This document shows, piece after piece, positions 51,303-60,981 of a DNA stretch of 64,000 bases. The DNA is taken from contig NZ_VUKC01000017.1 in the NCBI RefSeq assembly GCF_009193135.1, forward strand, positions 1-64,000. The letters run 5' to 3'. Origin of the DNA: Georgenia satyanarayanai. GTDB lineage: Bacteria > Actinomycetota > Actinomycetes > Actinomycetales > Actinomycetaceae. Position numbers and translations under genes: made by a program. Positions within the stretch are counted from its first letter, which is position 1. Every line of letters begins with the position of its first letter. The notes under the pieces were generated by a model. It was not told where the DNA came from, searched no databases, and saw nothing but the letters and a program-made list of their open reading frames with translations.

Positions 51303-53183
51303 ATGGCGGCGACGCAGGCCGAGGGCCCGGGGTGGAGTGCGGCCGACCTCGCCGGTCCGCCGCCCTGGCTCGTGCTCGACGACGGTCCCGCCGAGCTCCC
51401 TCCCCTCCCAGCCGACCCCCTCCCACCGGGAACCGGCCCCGACGAGCGCTGGTCCCAGGAGATCCCCGTCGCGGACGACGGACCCGCCGAGCTCCCGCCC
51501 CTTCCGCCCGACCCGCTCGCGCTGGCCGGCCGCCCCGCCCGGCACAGGGATGCGGACCCCCTCGACGGCGACGACGGCGCAGAGCTGGGTCGCCTGCTCA
51601 CCGCCCTGCCCCCGGGGCCTGATCTCGCGGCGGCGCTCGAGGCTCTGGACCCACGCGCCGTCGACCTGTACGGGCTGGTCGAGATCGTGGCCGGCTACCA
51701 GCGGCTGTCGTCCTGGGCCACGGCCCGGGCCACCGAGCTCAGCGGGGTTCTCGCGGGGCGACCGGGCATCAACCCGCACCACCCGCTCCCGGGCGGGACG
51801 ATCGCGGCGGACTCCGCCGCCGCCGAGCTCGCTCCGCGGCTGGGGATCACGCGCTTCGCGGCGCGGCGCATGGTGGGCCACGCCCAGCTCTTCCGGGACA
51901 AGCTCGACCAGACGGCGCAGGCGCTCCGGCAGGGTGTCATCGACCCGGCCAAGGCGGCCGTGCTCGCGCGCCACCTCGCGGACCAGCCGGCGGACGTCGC
52001 CTGGGAGGTCCAGCGCGTGGTCCTGCCCGATGCCCTGCACCAGACGCCCGGCCAGCTCGCCCGCGCCGTGGAGAGGGCGATCATCGCGATCAACCCGAGC
52101 CGGGCGGTCCAGCGGCACCGGCGCGCACGCGAGGAGCGGCGGGTGGACCACCCGCGTCCGCTGCCCGACGGCATGGCCTCCATCCACGCACTCCTTCCCG
52201 CCACCGACGCCGCGGGCCTCGACCTCGCTCTGGAGGCGGCCGCGCGCAGCGCAGAGGCGGCCGGGGACGGCCGCACCATCGACCAGCTCCGTGCTGACGT
52301 CCTCGCTCTCATGGGCCACACCGCTCTCGAGCAGGGCTACGTCGGCCTGCCGGAGCCGAGCGACACGGACGTGGTGCCCGCCGCGGAGGCGGGCGGCGGG
52401 AACGCTCGGGTGGACGACGCCGACGACGGCGCGTCGGACGCCCCGTCGGCCGCCACCGGCACGCCGGACCTCCAGCCCGTCAGCGACTACCTCCGGATGC
52501 TCCACATGCCGATCGGCACCATCGGCGGGAGGCGTGCCGTCATCCGGGTGGACGTGCCGCTGTCGGTCCTCGTCCTCCCGCCGGAGACGCAGGGCGCCTT
52601 CCCCGCCTTCGGCGAGTGCCTGGACCACCTCGCGGGAGAAGCCGACAAGGCCGCAGGGGCGAGCCCTGCCCACGACCGTCCGGTGGACAGCCTTGCCGAC
52701 GAACCTGCCGACGACCCCCCGCTGGCCGAGGTCGCCGAGCTCGAGGGCTACGGCCCCATCACCCCCGACGTCGCCCGCGCGCTGGCGATGAGCGAGGGCA
52801 TCTGGCAGCGGATCGTCACGGACCCGCTGAGCGGCGAGGTCCTCGACGTCGGCCGCACCCGCTACCGCCCGCCCGCCGCCCTGGCCGAGTTCGTCCGGGT
52901 CCGCGACCGCACGTGCGTCGTCCCGGGCTGCTCCAGACCGGCGCACGGCTGCGACCTCGACCACGTCGTCCCGTTCCCCGAGGGACCCACGAGCGCCGCC
53001 AACCTCGGTGCGGGGTGCCGGCCCCACCACGTCCTCAAGACGCTCGGCCAGTTCCGCCTCGAGCACCTGGGAGGCGGCAGCTTCCGGTGGACCACCCCGA
53101 GCGGGCACGTCTACCAGCGAGACCACCACGGCCGCGTCACCTGGGTGCGGACCGGCACCGACGACTCCGCGCCGCCCTTCTGA
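51303..53183 (+). CDS. DUF222 / HNH endonuclease domain protein (13E12-like family)
   Basis: The protein has 626 residues. The N-terminal 110 residues are Pro/Asp-rich with an internal duplication D-D-G-P-A-E-L-P-P-L-P. The DUF222 helical domain follows (about 115-340). The C-terminal HNH domain (about 540-590) has C-V-V-P-G-C, D-L-D-H-V-V-P-F-P-E-G and C-R-P-H-H, with paired Cys and the catalytic D-H. These genes are present in many copies in actinobacterial genomes and are thought to be mobile or homing-like; activity is unproven. The ATG at 51303 follows ACGGAGG at 10 nt. It lies between the LLM gene and the flavin reductase. Confidence 0.9.
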   Translation: MAATQAEGPGWSAADLAGPPPWLVLDDGPAELPPLPADPLPPGTGPDERWSQEIPVADDGPAELPPLPPDPLALAGRPARHRDADPLDGDDGAELGRLLTALPPGPDLAAALEALDPRAVDLYGLVEIVAGYQRLSSWATARATELSGVLAGRPGINPHHPLPGGTIAADSAAAELAPRLGITRFAARRMVGHAQLFRDKLDQTAQALRQGVIDPAKAAVLARHLADQPADVAWEVQRVVLPDALHQTPGQLARAVERAIIAINPSRAVQRHRRAREERRVDHPRPLPDGMASIHALLPATDAAGLDLALEAAARSAEAAGDGRTIDQLRADVLALMGHTALEQGYVGLPEPSDTDVVPAAEAGGGNARVDDADDGASDAPSAATGTPDLQPVSDYLRMLHMPIGTIGGRRAVIRVDVPLSVLVLPPETQGAFPAFGECLDHLAGEADKAAGASPAHDRPVDSLADEPADDPPLAEVAELEGYGPITPDVARALAMSEGIWQRIVTDPLSGEVLDVGRTRYRPPAALAEFVRVRDRTCVVPGCSRPAHGCDLDHVVPFPEGPTSAANLGAGCRPHHVLKTLGQFRLEHLGGGSFRWTTPSGHVYQRDHHGRVTWVRTGTDDSAPPF

Positions 53184-53298
53184 GACGGGTGCCCGGGGCG
53201 CGTCCAGGGACTGGGAGGTCACACCCGCTGAGCACCCACGACGGGCACGCCTGGCCGACAATGGGACAGCCCCCTGACTCGACCGCGAAGGACCGTTC

Positions 53299-53814
53299 AT
53301 GACCGCCGAGCAGCCCGCCAGCCCCACTGCCCTGCCCCAGTCGGTGAGCAGCGAGGAGTTCAAGGCCGTCTTCCGCCGCCACCCCGCGGGCGTCGCCGTC
53401 GTCACCTGCTCCACCCCGGACGGTCCCGCGGGCTTCACCGCGACCTCGGTGATCTCCGTCGCCGCGAACCCCGCGATGCTCGCCTTCTCGGTGGCCGCCG
53501 GCTCCACGTCGCGCCGCATCCTCGACAGCGCCCCGAGCGTCGTCGTCAACTTCCTCAGCCAGGACCAGCAGGACCTCGCCCGCCGCTTCGCCGCCCGGGA
53601 CACCGACCGCTTCGCCGGCCTCGAGTTCTGCTCGCTGCCCACCGGCGAACCCGTCCTGCCGGGGACGACCGCCTGGATCAGGGGCGTCGTCGAGCAGCGC
53701 GTGCCCGTCGGCGACAGCCTGCTCATCACGCTGCGCGCGGTCCTCGCCCACCGCGAGGACGGCACGGAACCGCTCGTCTACCTCGACCGCACCTTCCCCC
53801 GCCTGGAGGGCTGA
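53299..53814 (+). CDS. Flavin reductase (HpaC/Rif17-like)
   Basis: The protein has 171 residues. It has the split beta-barrel flavin reductase fold: F-R-R-H-P-A-G-V-A-V-V-T, G-F-T-A-T-S-V-I-S-V-A-A-N-P (FMN-binding region) and V-V-V-N-F-L-S. It would supply reduced FMN or FAD to a monooxygenase, plausibly the LLM protein at 49812-50783. The ATG at 53299 has a weak GAAGGA site upstream. A terminator follows 8 nt after the stop. Confidence 0.9.
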   Translation: MTAEQPASPTALPQSVSSEEFKAVFRRHPAGVAVVTCSTPDGPAGFTATSVISVAANPAMLAFSVAAGSTSRRILDSAPSVVVNFLSQDQQDLARRFAARDTDRFAGLEFCSLPTGEPVLPGTTAWIRGVVEQRVPVGDSLLITLRAVLAHREDGTEPLVYLDRTFPRLEG

Positions 53815-53821
53815 GCAGATG

Positions 53822-53859
53822 CCGAGAGCCGGACCCCTCGCGAGGAGTCCGGCTCTCGG
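53822..53859. terminator. Bidirectional hairpin terminator between flavin reductase and leuS
   Basis: A 13-bp perfect stem CCGAGAGCCGGAC / GTCCGGCTCTCGG with an inner CCTCGCGAGG extension serves two convergent genes. A near-copy occurs at 57506-57556. Confidence 0.85.
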
Positions 53860-53874
53860 TACGTCGCGTGGTGG

Positions 53875-56784
53875 CTAGGCCGGCACCACGTTGACGAGCT
53901 TGGGGGCCCGCACGATGACCTTGCGGATCCCCCGGTCGCCGAGCGCGCGCTTGACGCCCGGGGTGTCCAGCGCCAGCCGCTCGAGCTCGTCGGCGTCGAT
54001 CGAGACCGGCACCTCGAGCTTGTCCCGCAGCTTGCCGGCCACCTGGACCACGCAGGTCACGGTGTCCTCGACGAGCAGCGCCGGGTCGGCGACCGGGAAG
54101 GGCTCGTGGGCCAGGGAGCCCTCGTGCCCGAGCCGCCGCCACAGCTCCTCGGCGATGTGCGGGGCGACGGGCGCCAGCATGAGCAGCAGCGGCTCGACGG
54201 CCTCGCGCGGGCTCGCCGCCAGGCCGGTGAGGTGGTTGTTGAGCACGATGAGACGCGCGATGGCGGTGTTGACCCGCATCGCGGCCATCTCGGTCTCGAC
54301 GTCGGTGACGGTCCGCGCGACCAGGCGGCGGGTCTCCTCGTCGGCCGGCTCGTCGGTGACGAGCAGCTCCCCGGTCTCCTCGTCGACGACGTTGCGCCAC
54401 AGCCGCTGGAGGAAGCGCTGGGAGCCGACGACGGCGCGCGTGTCCCACGGCCGCGACAGGTCCAGCGGCCCCATCGACATCTCGTACACCCGGAAGGTGT
54501 CGGCGCCGTAGGCCTCGTACATGTCGTCGGGCGTGACGATGTTCTTGAGGGACTTGCCCATCTTCCCGTACTCGCGGGTGACCTCCTGGCCCTGCCAGCG
54601 GTAGCTCACCTCACCGGAGCCGTCCTCGGCCGCGACCTCCTCGACCTCGTCCGCGGGGACGTACTGGCCGCGGGCGTCGGCGAAGGCGTACGCCTGGATG
54701 TAACCCTGGTTGAAGAGCTTGTGGAAGGGCTCGACGCTCGACACGTGCCCGAGGTCGAAGAGCACCTTCTGCCAGAAGCGCGCGTAGAGCAGGTGCAGCA
54801 CGGCGTGCTCGACGCCGCCGACGTACAGGTCGGCCCCGCCGCAGGACTTCTCTCCGGTCGGGCCCATCCAGTACTGCTCGTTGGCCGGGTCGACCAGCCG
54901 CTCGGTGTTGGTCGGGTCCAGGTACCGCAGCTCGTACCAGCACGAGCCGGCCCAGTTGGGCATCGTGTTCGTGTCGCGGCGGTAGGTCTTGACGCCGTCA
55001 CCCAGGTCGAGCTCGACGTTGACCCACTCCTCGGCCCTCCCGAGCGGGGGCTCCGGGGAGGAGGTCGCGTCGTCGGCGTCGAAGGTGCGCGGGGAGAAGT
55101 CCGGGACCTCGGGCAGGTCGACCGGCAGCATCCCCTCGGGCAGCGCGTGGACGCGGCCCTCCTCGTCGTAGACGATCGGGAAGGGCTCACCCCAGTAGCG
55201 CTGGCGGGAGAACAGCCAGTCGCGCAGCCGGTAGGTCGTGCGGGCCTCGCCCAGGCCGCGGGCCGCCAGCCAGTCGGTGATCGCGGCCTTCGCCTCGGCC
55301 ACACCCATGCCGTTGAGGGAGATCTGGTCGTTGGCGGAGTTGATGATCTCGCCGTCACCGGTCCAGGCGCCCTCGACGTGCTCGGCGGGCGGCTGCACGG
55401 TGTGGACGACGTCCAGCCCGTAGGTCTGGGCGAACTCGTAGTCGCGGGCGTCGCCGCCGGGGACGGCCATGATCGCGCCGGTGCCGTAGCCCATGAGGAC
55501 GTAGTCGGCGACGAACACGGGCAGCTGGGCGCCGTTGACGGGGTTGGTCGCGAAGGCGCCGGTGAACACGCCGGTCTTGGTGCGGCCCTCCTCCTGGCGC
55601 TCCTCGTCGGTCTTCGCGGCGGCCTGCGCACGGTAGGCGGCCACGGCCGCGACCGGGCTCGCGTGCCCACCGGTCCACGACTCCTGGGTACCCGCGGGCC
55701 ACGAGGCGGGCACGGCGTCGTCGATGAGGGGGTGCTCGGGGGCGAGCACCATGAAGGTCGCGCCGAACAGCGTGTCGGGGCGGGTGGTGAAGACGTCCAG
55801 CGCCAGGTCCGCGGCGCCGCCGGGCGCCTCCCCCGCGCTCACCCGCGAGGGCAGCGCGAAGCTGACGACGGCGCCCTCCGAGCGGCCGATCCAGTTGCGC
55901 TGCATCGTCTTGACCTTGTCCGGCCAGTCGATGTGGTCGAGGTCGTCGACGAGGCGGTCGGCGTAGGCGGTGATCCGCATCATCCACTGGCGCAGGTTGC
56001 GCTTGAACACCGGGTAGTTGCCACGTTCGGAGCGCCCGTCCGCGGTGACCTCCTCGTTGGCCAGCACGGTGCCCAGCCCGGGGCACCAGTTGACCGGCGC
56101 GTCGGAGACGTAGGCGAGGCGGTGGGCGTCCAGGGCGGCGGCGCGGGCGTCGGCGTCCATGTCGGACCAGGCCCGGCCCGACGGCGTGGGCCGGGAGCCG
56201 TCGGCGAACGCTGCCTCCAGCTCGCTGATCGGACGCGCCGCACCGCGGCCGCCGCCGGGACGCTCGGCGTCCTCGTCGTACCAGGCGTGGTACATCTGCA
56301 GGAAGATCCACTGCGTCCAGCGGACGTAGTCGGTGTCCGTCGTCGCGAAGGAGCGGCGGTCGTCGTGGCCCAGGCCCAGGCGCCGCAGCTGGCGGCGCAT
56401 GGTGGCGATGTTCTCCTCGGTGGTGATCCGGGGGTGCTGCCCGGTCTGGACGGCGTACTGCTCGGCGGGCAGGCCGAAGGCGTCGTAGGCCAGCGCGTGG
56501 AGGACGTTCCTCCCCTTCATCCGCTGGTAGCGGCCCACGACGTCGGTGGCGATGTAGCCCAGCGGGTGCCCGACGTGCAGGCCCTTGCCCGAGGGGTAGG
56601 GGAACATGTCGAGCACGTAGAAGGTCGAGTCCGTCGTGTCACCGGCGAGGTCGCCGACGGGGTTGGGCGCGTGGAAGGTGCCGAGCTCCTCCCACCGGTC
56701 CTGCCAGGCCTGCTCGATCTCGCTCGCCAGCCGGGCGGTGTAGCGGAAGCGGGGCTCCGCGGGGACGGGGGTCTCGGTGCTCAT
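53875..56784 (-). CDS. leuS: Leucyl-tRNA synthetase
   Basis: The protein has 969 residues. The HIGH motif is [10 protein letters not shown] (about 72-81). The CP1 editing domain (about 250-460) retains a G-T-G-A-I-M-A-V-P segment, and the KMSKS motif reads K-M-G-K-S. The C-terminal domain ends V-N-V-V-P-A. It charges tRNA-Leu. The ATG at 56784 follows GTGAGGATC. Its leader holds an 11-codon leader peptide and an intrinsic terminator (56822-56917), suggesting control by leucyl-tRNA supply. Confidence 0.98.
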   Translation of the reverse strand: MSTETPVPAEPRFRYTARLASEIEQAWQDRWEELGTFHAPNPVGDLAGDTTDSTFYVLDMFPYPSGKGLHVGHPLGYIATDVVGRYQRMKGRNVLHALAYDAFGLPAEQYAVQTGQHPRITTEENIATMRRQLRRLGLGHDDRRSFATTDTDYVRWTQWIFLQMYHAWYDEDAERPGGGRGAARPISELEAAFADGSRPTPSGRAWSDMDADARAAALDAHRLAYVSDAPVNWCPGLGTVLANEEVTADGRSERGNYPVFKRNLRQWMMRITAYADRLVDDLDHIDWPDKVKTMQRNWIGRSEGAVVSFALPSRVSAGEAPGGAADLALDVFTTRPDTLFGATFMVLAPEHPLIDDAVPASWPAGTQESWTGGHASPVAAVAAYRAQAAAKTDEERQEEGRTKTGVFTGAFATNPVNGAQLPVFVADYVLMGYGTGAIMAVPGGDARDYEFAQTYGLDVVHTVQPPAEHVEGAWTGDGEIINSANDQISLNGMGVAEAKAAITDWLAARGLGEARTTYRLRDWLFSRQRYWGEPFPIVYDEEGRVHALPEGMLPVDLPEVPDFSPRTFDADDATSSPEPPLGRAEEWVNVELDLGDGVKTYRRDTNTMPNWAGSCWYELRYLDPTNTERLVDPANEQYWMGPTGEKSCGGADLYVGGVEHAVLHLLYARFWQKVLFDLGHVSSVEPFHKLFNQGYIQAYAFADARGQYVPADEVEEVAAEDGSGEVSYRWQGQEVTREYGKMGKSLKNIVTPDDMYEAYGADTFRVYEMSMGPLDLSRPWDTRAVVGSQRFLQRLWRNVVDEETGELLVTDEPADEETRRLVARTVTDVETEMAAMRVNTAIARLIVLNNHLTGLAASPREAVEPLLLMLAPVAPHIAEELWRRLGHEGSLAHEPFPVADPALLVEDTVTCVVQVAGKLRDKLEVPVSIDADELERLALDTPGVKRALGDRGIRKVIVRAPKLVNVVPA

Positions 56785-56821
56785 GTGATCCTCACGGTGG
56801 GGGTGGTCGCTCCTGGCATGA

Positions 56822-56843
56822 GAAAACCTCCCCGCAGGGAGGT
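56822..56843 (-). terminator. Intrinsic attenuator terminator in the leuS leader
   Basis: Minus strand: ACCTCCC (56837-56843 complement), TGCG loop, GGGAGGT (56826-56832 complement), then TTTTCT. This is a true stem plus T-tract, rare in such GC-rich DNA. It lies 38 nt upstream of the leuS ATG, so read-through is required to express leuS. Confidence 0.85.
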
Positions 56844-56881
56844 GGGCCGCGCTGGCGCGGCGCCGTCGGCGCCCGCTGTGG

Positions 56882-56917
56882 TCAGCGCGGCTGCGTAAGG
56901 AGGACCCGTCGCGACAT
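56882..56917 (-). CDS. leuS leader peptide (11 aa)
   Basis: The peptide reads [11 protein letters not shown]. The Leu codons are CTC CTT; CTT is rare at this GC content, which would sharpen sensing. A TAGGGT -10 box ends 8 nt before the ATG, so the mRNA starts at or next to the ATG (leaderless). Between its stop and the terminator lie GC-rich repeats (GGCGCC-GAC-GGCGCC and CCGCGC-CA-GCGCGG) that could act as pause and anti-terminator stems. The regulatory role is inferred from this layout. Confidence 0.65.
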   Translation of the reverse strand: MSRRVLLTQPR

Positions 56918-56924
56918 GCGGCCC

Positions 56925-56930
56925 ACCCTA
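56925..56930 (-). promoter_or_regulatory. -10 box of the leuS leader transcript
   Basis: TAGGGT on the minus strand ends 7 nt before the A of the leader ATG at 56917. No clear -35 is seen. Confidence 0.5.
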
Positions 56931-57036
56931 CCGCAGCGGCTGCGGGAGGCGGCCGCCCAGGGCCCGCCATATGCTCGACAGCGTTCGTCATCGTCGTCGC
57001 GGGCACGGGACGTGCGCCGCGGAAGGGAGAGAGCAG

Positions 57037-57495
57037 ATGGCTGCCAAGCCCACGGAGAAGGTCCTCACCAGCCTCCAGGAGACCCTCGTCGACCTCATCG
57101 ACCTGTCCCTGCAGGCCAAGCAGGCCCACTGGAACATCTACGGGTCCCACTTCCGCTCCGTCCACCTCCAGCTGGACGAGGTCACCGCCGAGGTGCGCCT
57201 CGCCTCCGACGACGTCGCCGAGCGGCTCGTCGCGATCGGCGGCGAGCCGGACGGCCGGGCCTCCACCGTGGCGAGCTCCACCCAGGTCGAGGCGCTCTCC
57301 GGCGGCCGCCTCCCCGACGACAAGGTCATCCGCCAGTTCGAGGAGCGTCTCCAGTCGGTCGCGGACCGCATCAAGTCCAAGCTCGACGCCGTCGAGGAGA
57401 GCGACCCGCTGAGCCACGACCTCCTCGTCACGGTCGCCAGCGGCCTCGAGAAGCAGGCGTGGATGTTCCGCGCCGCGAGCGGCGACCCCAGCTGA
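57037..57495 (+). CDS. Dps-family ferritin-like DNA-protection protein
   Basis: The protein has 152 residues. The ferroxidase motif is present: [19 protein letters not shown] (about 32-50). Dps dodecamers oxidise and store iron and protect DNA in stress. The ATG at 57037 follows GGAAGGGAGAG. A TATGCT at 56970-56975 could be its -10. It is divergent from leuS and ends at a bidirectional terminator. Confidence 0.93.
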   Translation: MAAKPTEKVLTSLQETLVDLIDLSLQAKQAHWNIYGSHFRSVHLQLDEVTAEVRLASDDVAERLVAIGGEPDGRASTVASSTQVEALSGGRLPDDKVIRQFEERLQSVADRIKSKLDAVEESDPLSHDLLVTVASGLEKQAWMFRAASGDPS

Positions 57496-57505
57496 CCCAC
57501 CCACA

Positions 57506-57556
57506 CGTACGCCGAGAGCCGGACTCCTCCAGGAGGGGTCCGGCTCGCGGCGTACG
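57506..57556. terminator. Bidirectional hairpin terminator between dps and the ABC ATPase gene
   Basis: A 19-bp stem with one mismatch: CGTACGCCG-A-GAGCCGGAC pairs with GTCCGGCTC-G-CGGCGTACG. The inner TCCT/AGGA adds four pairs. It resembles the hairpin at 53822-53859, in opposite orientation. Confidence 0.85.
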
Positions 57557-57573
57557 GGGCGCGGGTGGGCCGG

Positions 57574-58350
57574 TCAGCGGAAGCGCTGGACGGCGAGGGG
57601 CGCGGCCTCGGCCAGCTCGCGGACCGTCGGGTGCTGGTCCGTGCCGTTGAGGAGCTCGCCCAGCGGGCCTGTCGCGACGAAGCTCCCCTCGGCGAGGACG
57701 TGGACCTCACGGCAGGTGCGCTCGACGAGCTCGAGGTCGTGGGACACGAGGACGACGGCGGTGTCGAGCTCGGCGAGCAGGCCCCCCAGCCGCCGGGCCA
57801 GGTTGACGCGGGACTGCGGGTCGACCGCCGTGAGCGGCTCGTCGAGGACGAGGACCTCCGGCCGGGTGGCCAGGGCTGCCGCGAGCGCCACCCGCTGCTT
57901 CTCCCCTCCGGAGAGGGTGACGAGCCGGCGGGTGGAGAAGCCCGCGGGGAGCCCGACGGCGTCGAGCAGGTCGGCCATCGAGGTCGCGTGGGTGCGTCCC
58001 GCCTTGCGTGCCTCGCCCAGGGCGAGGCCGAGGCTGCGGGCGACGGTGAGCCGCGGGTCGGTGACCGTGAGGGAGTCCTGGGAGGTGAAGCGCACCGACG
58101 CCTTGAAGGTCTTGCCGTCGCGGCGCGGGAGGCGGTGGACGGGGCGCTCGTTGAAGGTGACCGTGCCCTGGACCGGCCGGATCTGCCCCTGCAGGGCGCG
58201 CACCAGGGTCGTCTTCCCGGCGCCGGAGGGCCCGACGATCCCGAGCGGCGCGTCGCCGGACGTCACCTCGAGGCTCACCCCGCGCAGCACGTGGGTCCCG
58301 GGGTAGCCAGCCCACAGGTCGTCGGCACGGAGGACCGCGCGAGTCGCCAT
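57574..58350 (-). CDS. ABC transporter ATP-binding protein (oligopeptide/Dpp-like), orphan
   Basis: The protein has 258 residues. Walker A G-P-S-G-A-G-K-T-T (about 40-48), signature L-S-G-G-E-K-Q-R (about 148), Walker B V-L-V-L-D-E-P-L (about 168) and the H-switch S-H-D are all present. S-Q-D-S-L-T-V resembles the Q-loop of peptide/nickel importers. No permease or binding protein gene is adjacent, so it must work with a membrane partner elsewhere or in a non-transport role. It lies 46 nt upstream of ligD on the opposite side and shares no obvious function with it. Confidence 0.88.
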   Translation of the reverse strand: MATRAVLRADDLWAGYPGTHVLRGVSLEVTSGDAPLGIVGPSGAGKTTLVRALQGQIRPVQGTVTFNERPVHRLPRRDGKTFKASVRFTSQDSLTVTDPRLTVARSLGLALGEARKAGRTHATSMADLLDAVGLPAGFSTRRLVTLSGGEKQRVALAAALATRPEVLVLDEPLTAVDPQSRVNLARRLGGLLAELDTAVVLVSHDLELVERTCREVHVLAEGSFVATGPLGELLNGTDQHPTVRELAEAAPLAVQRFR

Positions 58351-58396
58351 CCCAGCTCCTTTCGTCCGAGCGCACTCTACGTGCTCGGCCGGGCGC

Positions 58397-60946
58397 TCAG
58401 GACTCCCGGACGACGTCGGCCGGCTCCTTGTCCGGGCGCCAGCCCCGCCACCGCGGGTGGCGCAGCCGCCCCGTGGAGGTCCACTCGGCGAACTCGACCT
58501 CGGCCACCCGCCGCGGCGTCACCCAGCGCGCGTCGCGCGCCTCGGGGCGGGGCACGTCGAGCGGGGCGGTCTTGCGCTCCTCGCGGCCCAGCTCGCGGGC
58601 CCACTGCGCGGCGTCCCGCTCGGAGAAGCCGGTCCCGACCCGCCCGATGTACCGCAGCTCGCCGTCGTCGGGAAGGGCGAGGAGCAGGGACCCGACCTTG
58701 CCGGCCCGGTTCCCCTGTCCCGGCCGCCACCCGACGACGACGGCCTCCTGGGTGCTCGCGTGCTTGATCTTCAGCCACGAGCGGCTGCGCCGCCCCGGGG
58801 TGTACGTCGAGTCGCGCCGCTTGGCGACGACGCCCTCGAGCTGCCACTGCCGGCTGGCGGCGACGGCGGCCTCGAGGTCGCCGTCGAAGGCGGGGGGGAT
58901 CTCGACGAGCTCACACCCGGCCGGGTCGACGGTCTCCTCGAGCACCTCGCGCCGCTCGTCGTAGGTGCGGCGCAGCAGGCTCGTGCCGTCGACGGCGATC
59001 GCGTCGAACAGCATGAGCCGCACGGGCTTCTCCTCGGCGGCGCGGGCGATGGCCCGCGCGTCGGTGAGCTGGATGCGCTGCTGGAGGAGACCGAAGTCGG
59101 GGCGCCCGGTGTCGGTGAGCGCGACGATCTCCCCGTCGAGGACCGCAGTGCGCGCGTCGACGCAGTCCGCGAGGCCGGCGAGCTCGGGATAGGTGTCGGT
59201 GACCTCCCGCCCGCTGCGGCCGACGAGCCGCACCTGCCCGTCCTCGACGAGGACGACGGCGCGTACCCCGTCCCACTTCATCTCCACCGCCCACTCGGCG
59301 GAGGCGTCCAGGACCGTGGCGTCGCTGAGGGTGGCGAGCATGGGGACGACGAACTCGGGCGAGGCGTCGCGGGCCCCGCCGTCGGCCATCGGTGCCGCGG
59401 CGGAACCCGGCTCTCGAGGGGTGGGGCGGGTGGCGGAAGGGCTCGGCGTTCGGCGGGTGGGGCGGGAGGAGGACGGGGCGGGGTCCGGCTCTCGGCGGGA
59501 CGTGCCGGAGGAGGGCTGGTCGGGGGTCGACATGAGGTGGATGAGCCAGTGGTTCTCCTCCCCCTCGGACCGACCCCCGGTGTGGATGAGCGCGAACCGG
59601 CTCGTGCGGCCCGGGCCGTCGGGACCGGCGAGGCCGCCGTCCTCCTGGCCGGTGAGCGTGACGATGACCTCCTTGCCCTCACGCCACTTCTCGAAGGCGT
59701 AGGTGCCGGTGTCCCAGACCGTCATCTCCCCGGCGCCGTACTCGCCCTTGGGGATCGTCCCGGAGAAGGTGAGGTACTCCATCGGGTGGTCCTCGGTCTG
59801 GACGGCGAGGTGGTTCTTCCTCGGCGACGTCGGCACGCACCTGGGCAGCGCCCAGCTGACGAGGACGCCGTCGTGCGCGAGGCGCAGGTCCCAGTGCAGA
59901 CGGCTGGCGTGGTGCTCCTGGATGACGAAGGCGAGGGTGCCGTCGTCGGGGGCGACGACCGCCGGCACCGGCTCGGGGGTCTTCGCGGCGTCGCGCTTGG
60001 CGCGGTAGACCTCGAGCCGGTCGCGCCGGGGCTGCCCGCCGGCCTGGTCGGCGGCCTCCGCGAGCGCGGCCATCGGGTCACCGCGCCGCTCGACCCGCTC
60101 GACGACCTCCCGCAGGTCCAGGTGCCGCAGCTGCGGGTGGGTGAGCTCGCGCCACGTCCGCGGGGCGGCGACCATGGGCCGCTCGCGCCCGCGCAGCGAG
60201 TACGGCGCGATCGTCGTCTTGTTGGCGTTGTTCTGCGACCAGTCGACGAGCACCTTCCCGCGGCGCAGCTCCTTCTTCATGTTCGACACGACGAGGTCGG
60301 GGTGGTCGGTCTCCAGGGTGCGCGCCAGCTCCTTGGCGACCTCGCTCACCTCGTCGGAGGTGGCCGTGCCGTGCAGCGCCGCGTACAGGTGGATGCCCTT
60401 GGACCCGCTCGTCACCGGGACCGGCTCCAGGCCCATCCCCTCGAGGATGTCGCGGGCCAGCACGGCGACCTCGACGCACTCGGCGAGGCCGGCGCCCTCC
60501 CCCGGGTCGAGGTCGAGGACGAGACGGTCGGGGTTGCGGCGCTGCCCGTCGCTGCCCACCCGCCACTGCGGGACGTGGACCTCCAGGGCCGCCACCTGGG
60601 CGAGCCACGCGAGCGTCGCGGCGCTGTCGACGAGCGGGTAGGTGTTGACGTGGTCGCTGTGCTCGATCTCCACCCGCTCGACCCAGTCCGGCGCACCGGC
60701 CTCGACGTTCTTCTGGAAGAACACCTGGCCCGGGTCCTGCCCCGTGCCGGTGCCGTTCGGCCAGCGCTTGCGGGTGGCGGGACGGCCGGCGCAGTGCGGC
60801 AGCATGACCGGTGCGATCCGGGAGTAGTACTCGAGGACGTCGGCCTTGGTCGTGCCGGTGGCCGGGTAGAGGACCTTGTCGAGGTTGGTCAGGCGCAGCC
60901 GGTGGCCGCCCACCTGCACGACCACGGGTCCGCCGTCCTTCACCAT
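58397..60946 (-). CDS. ligD: NHEJ DNA ligase LigD (polymerase-phosphoesterase-ligase)
   Basis: The protein has 849 residues. Domains run Pol (about 10-290; L-V-L-D-L-D-P with the catalytic Asp pair), phosphoesterase (about 330-470; L-H-W-D-L-R-L), a low-complexity Ser/Pro/Arg/Thr linker (about 475-540) and ATP-dependent ligase (about 545-849). The ligase Lys is in M-K-W-D-G (about 557). The order matches mycobacterial LigD. It repairs double-strand breaks with Ku. The ATG at 60946 is used; the open frame continues far upstream but reads into antisense of doxX and ku. Confidence 0.96.
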   Translation of the reverse strand: MVKDGGPVVVQVGGHRLRLTNLDKVLYPATGTTKADVLEYYSRIAPVMLPHCAGRPATRKRWPNGTGTGQDPGQVFFQKNVEAGAPDWVERVEIEHSDHVNTYPLVDSAATLAWLAQVAALEVHVPQWRVGSDGQRRNPDRLVLDLDPGEGAGLAECVEVAVLARDILEGMGLEPVPVTSGSKGIHLYAALHGTATSDEVSEVAKELARTLETDHPDLVVSNMKKELRRGKVLVDWSQNNANKTTIAPYSLRGRERPMVAAPRTWRELTHPQLRHLDLREVVERVERRGDPMAALAEAADQAGGQPRRDRLEVYRAKRDAAKTPEPVPAVVAPDDGTLAFVIQEHHASRLHWDLRLAHDGVLVSWALPRCVPTSPRKNHLAVQTEDHPMEYLTFSGTIPKGEYGAGEMTVWDTGTYAFEKWREGKEVIVTLTGQEDGGLAGPDGPGRTSRFALIHTGGRSEGEENHWLIHLMSTPDQPSSGTSRREPDPAPSSSRPTRRTPSPSATRPTPREPGSAAAPMADGGARDASPEFVVPMLATLSDATVLDASAEWAVEMKWDGVRAVVLVEDGQVRLVGRSGREVTDTYPELAGLADCVDARTAVLDGEIVALTDTGRPDFGLLQQRIQLTDARAIARAAEEKPVRLMLFDAIAVDGTSLLRRTYDERREVLEETVDPAGCELVEIPPAFDGDLEAAVAASRQWQLEGVVAKRRDSTYTPGRRSRSWLKIKHASTQEAVVVGWRPGQGNRAGKVGSLLLALPDDGELRYIGRVGTGFSERDAAQWARELGREERKTAPLDVPRPEARDARWVTPRRVAEVEFAEWTSTGRLRHPRWRGWRPDKEPADVVRES

Positions 60947-60981
60947 GGCGCCATGCTGCCCGGAGCGCGGAGGAGCCGCAC

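Noticed and set aside
56916-57650. Plus-strand ORF with AAGGAGGA upstream
   Set aside because: It overlaps dps in another frame and reads Arg/Pro-rich noise. The ribosome-site look-alike is the complement of the leuS leader Leu codons.
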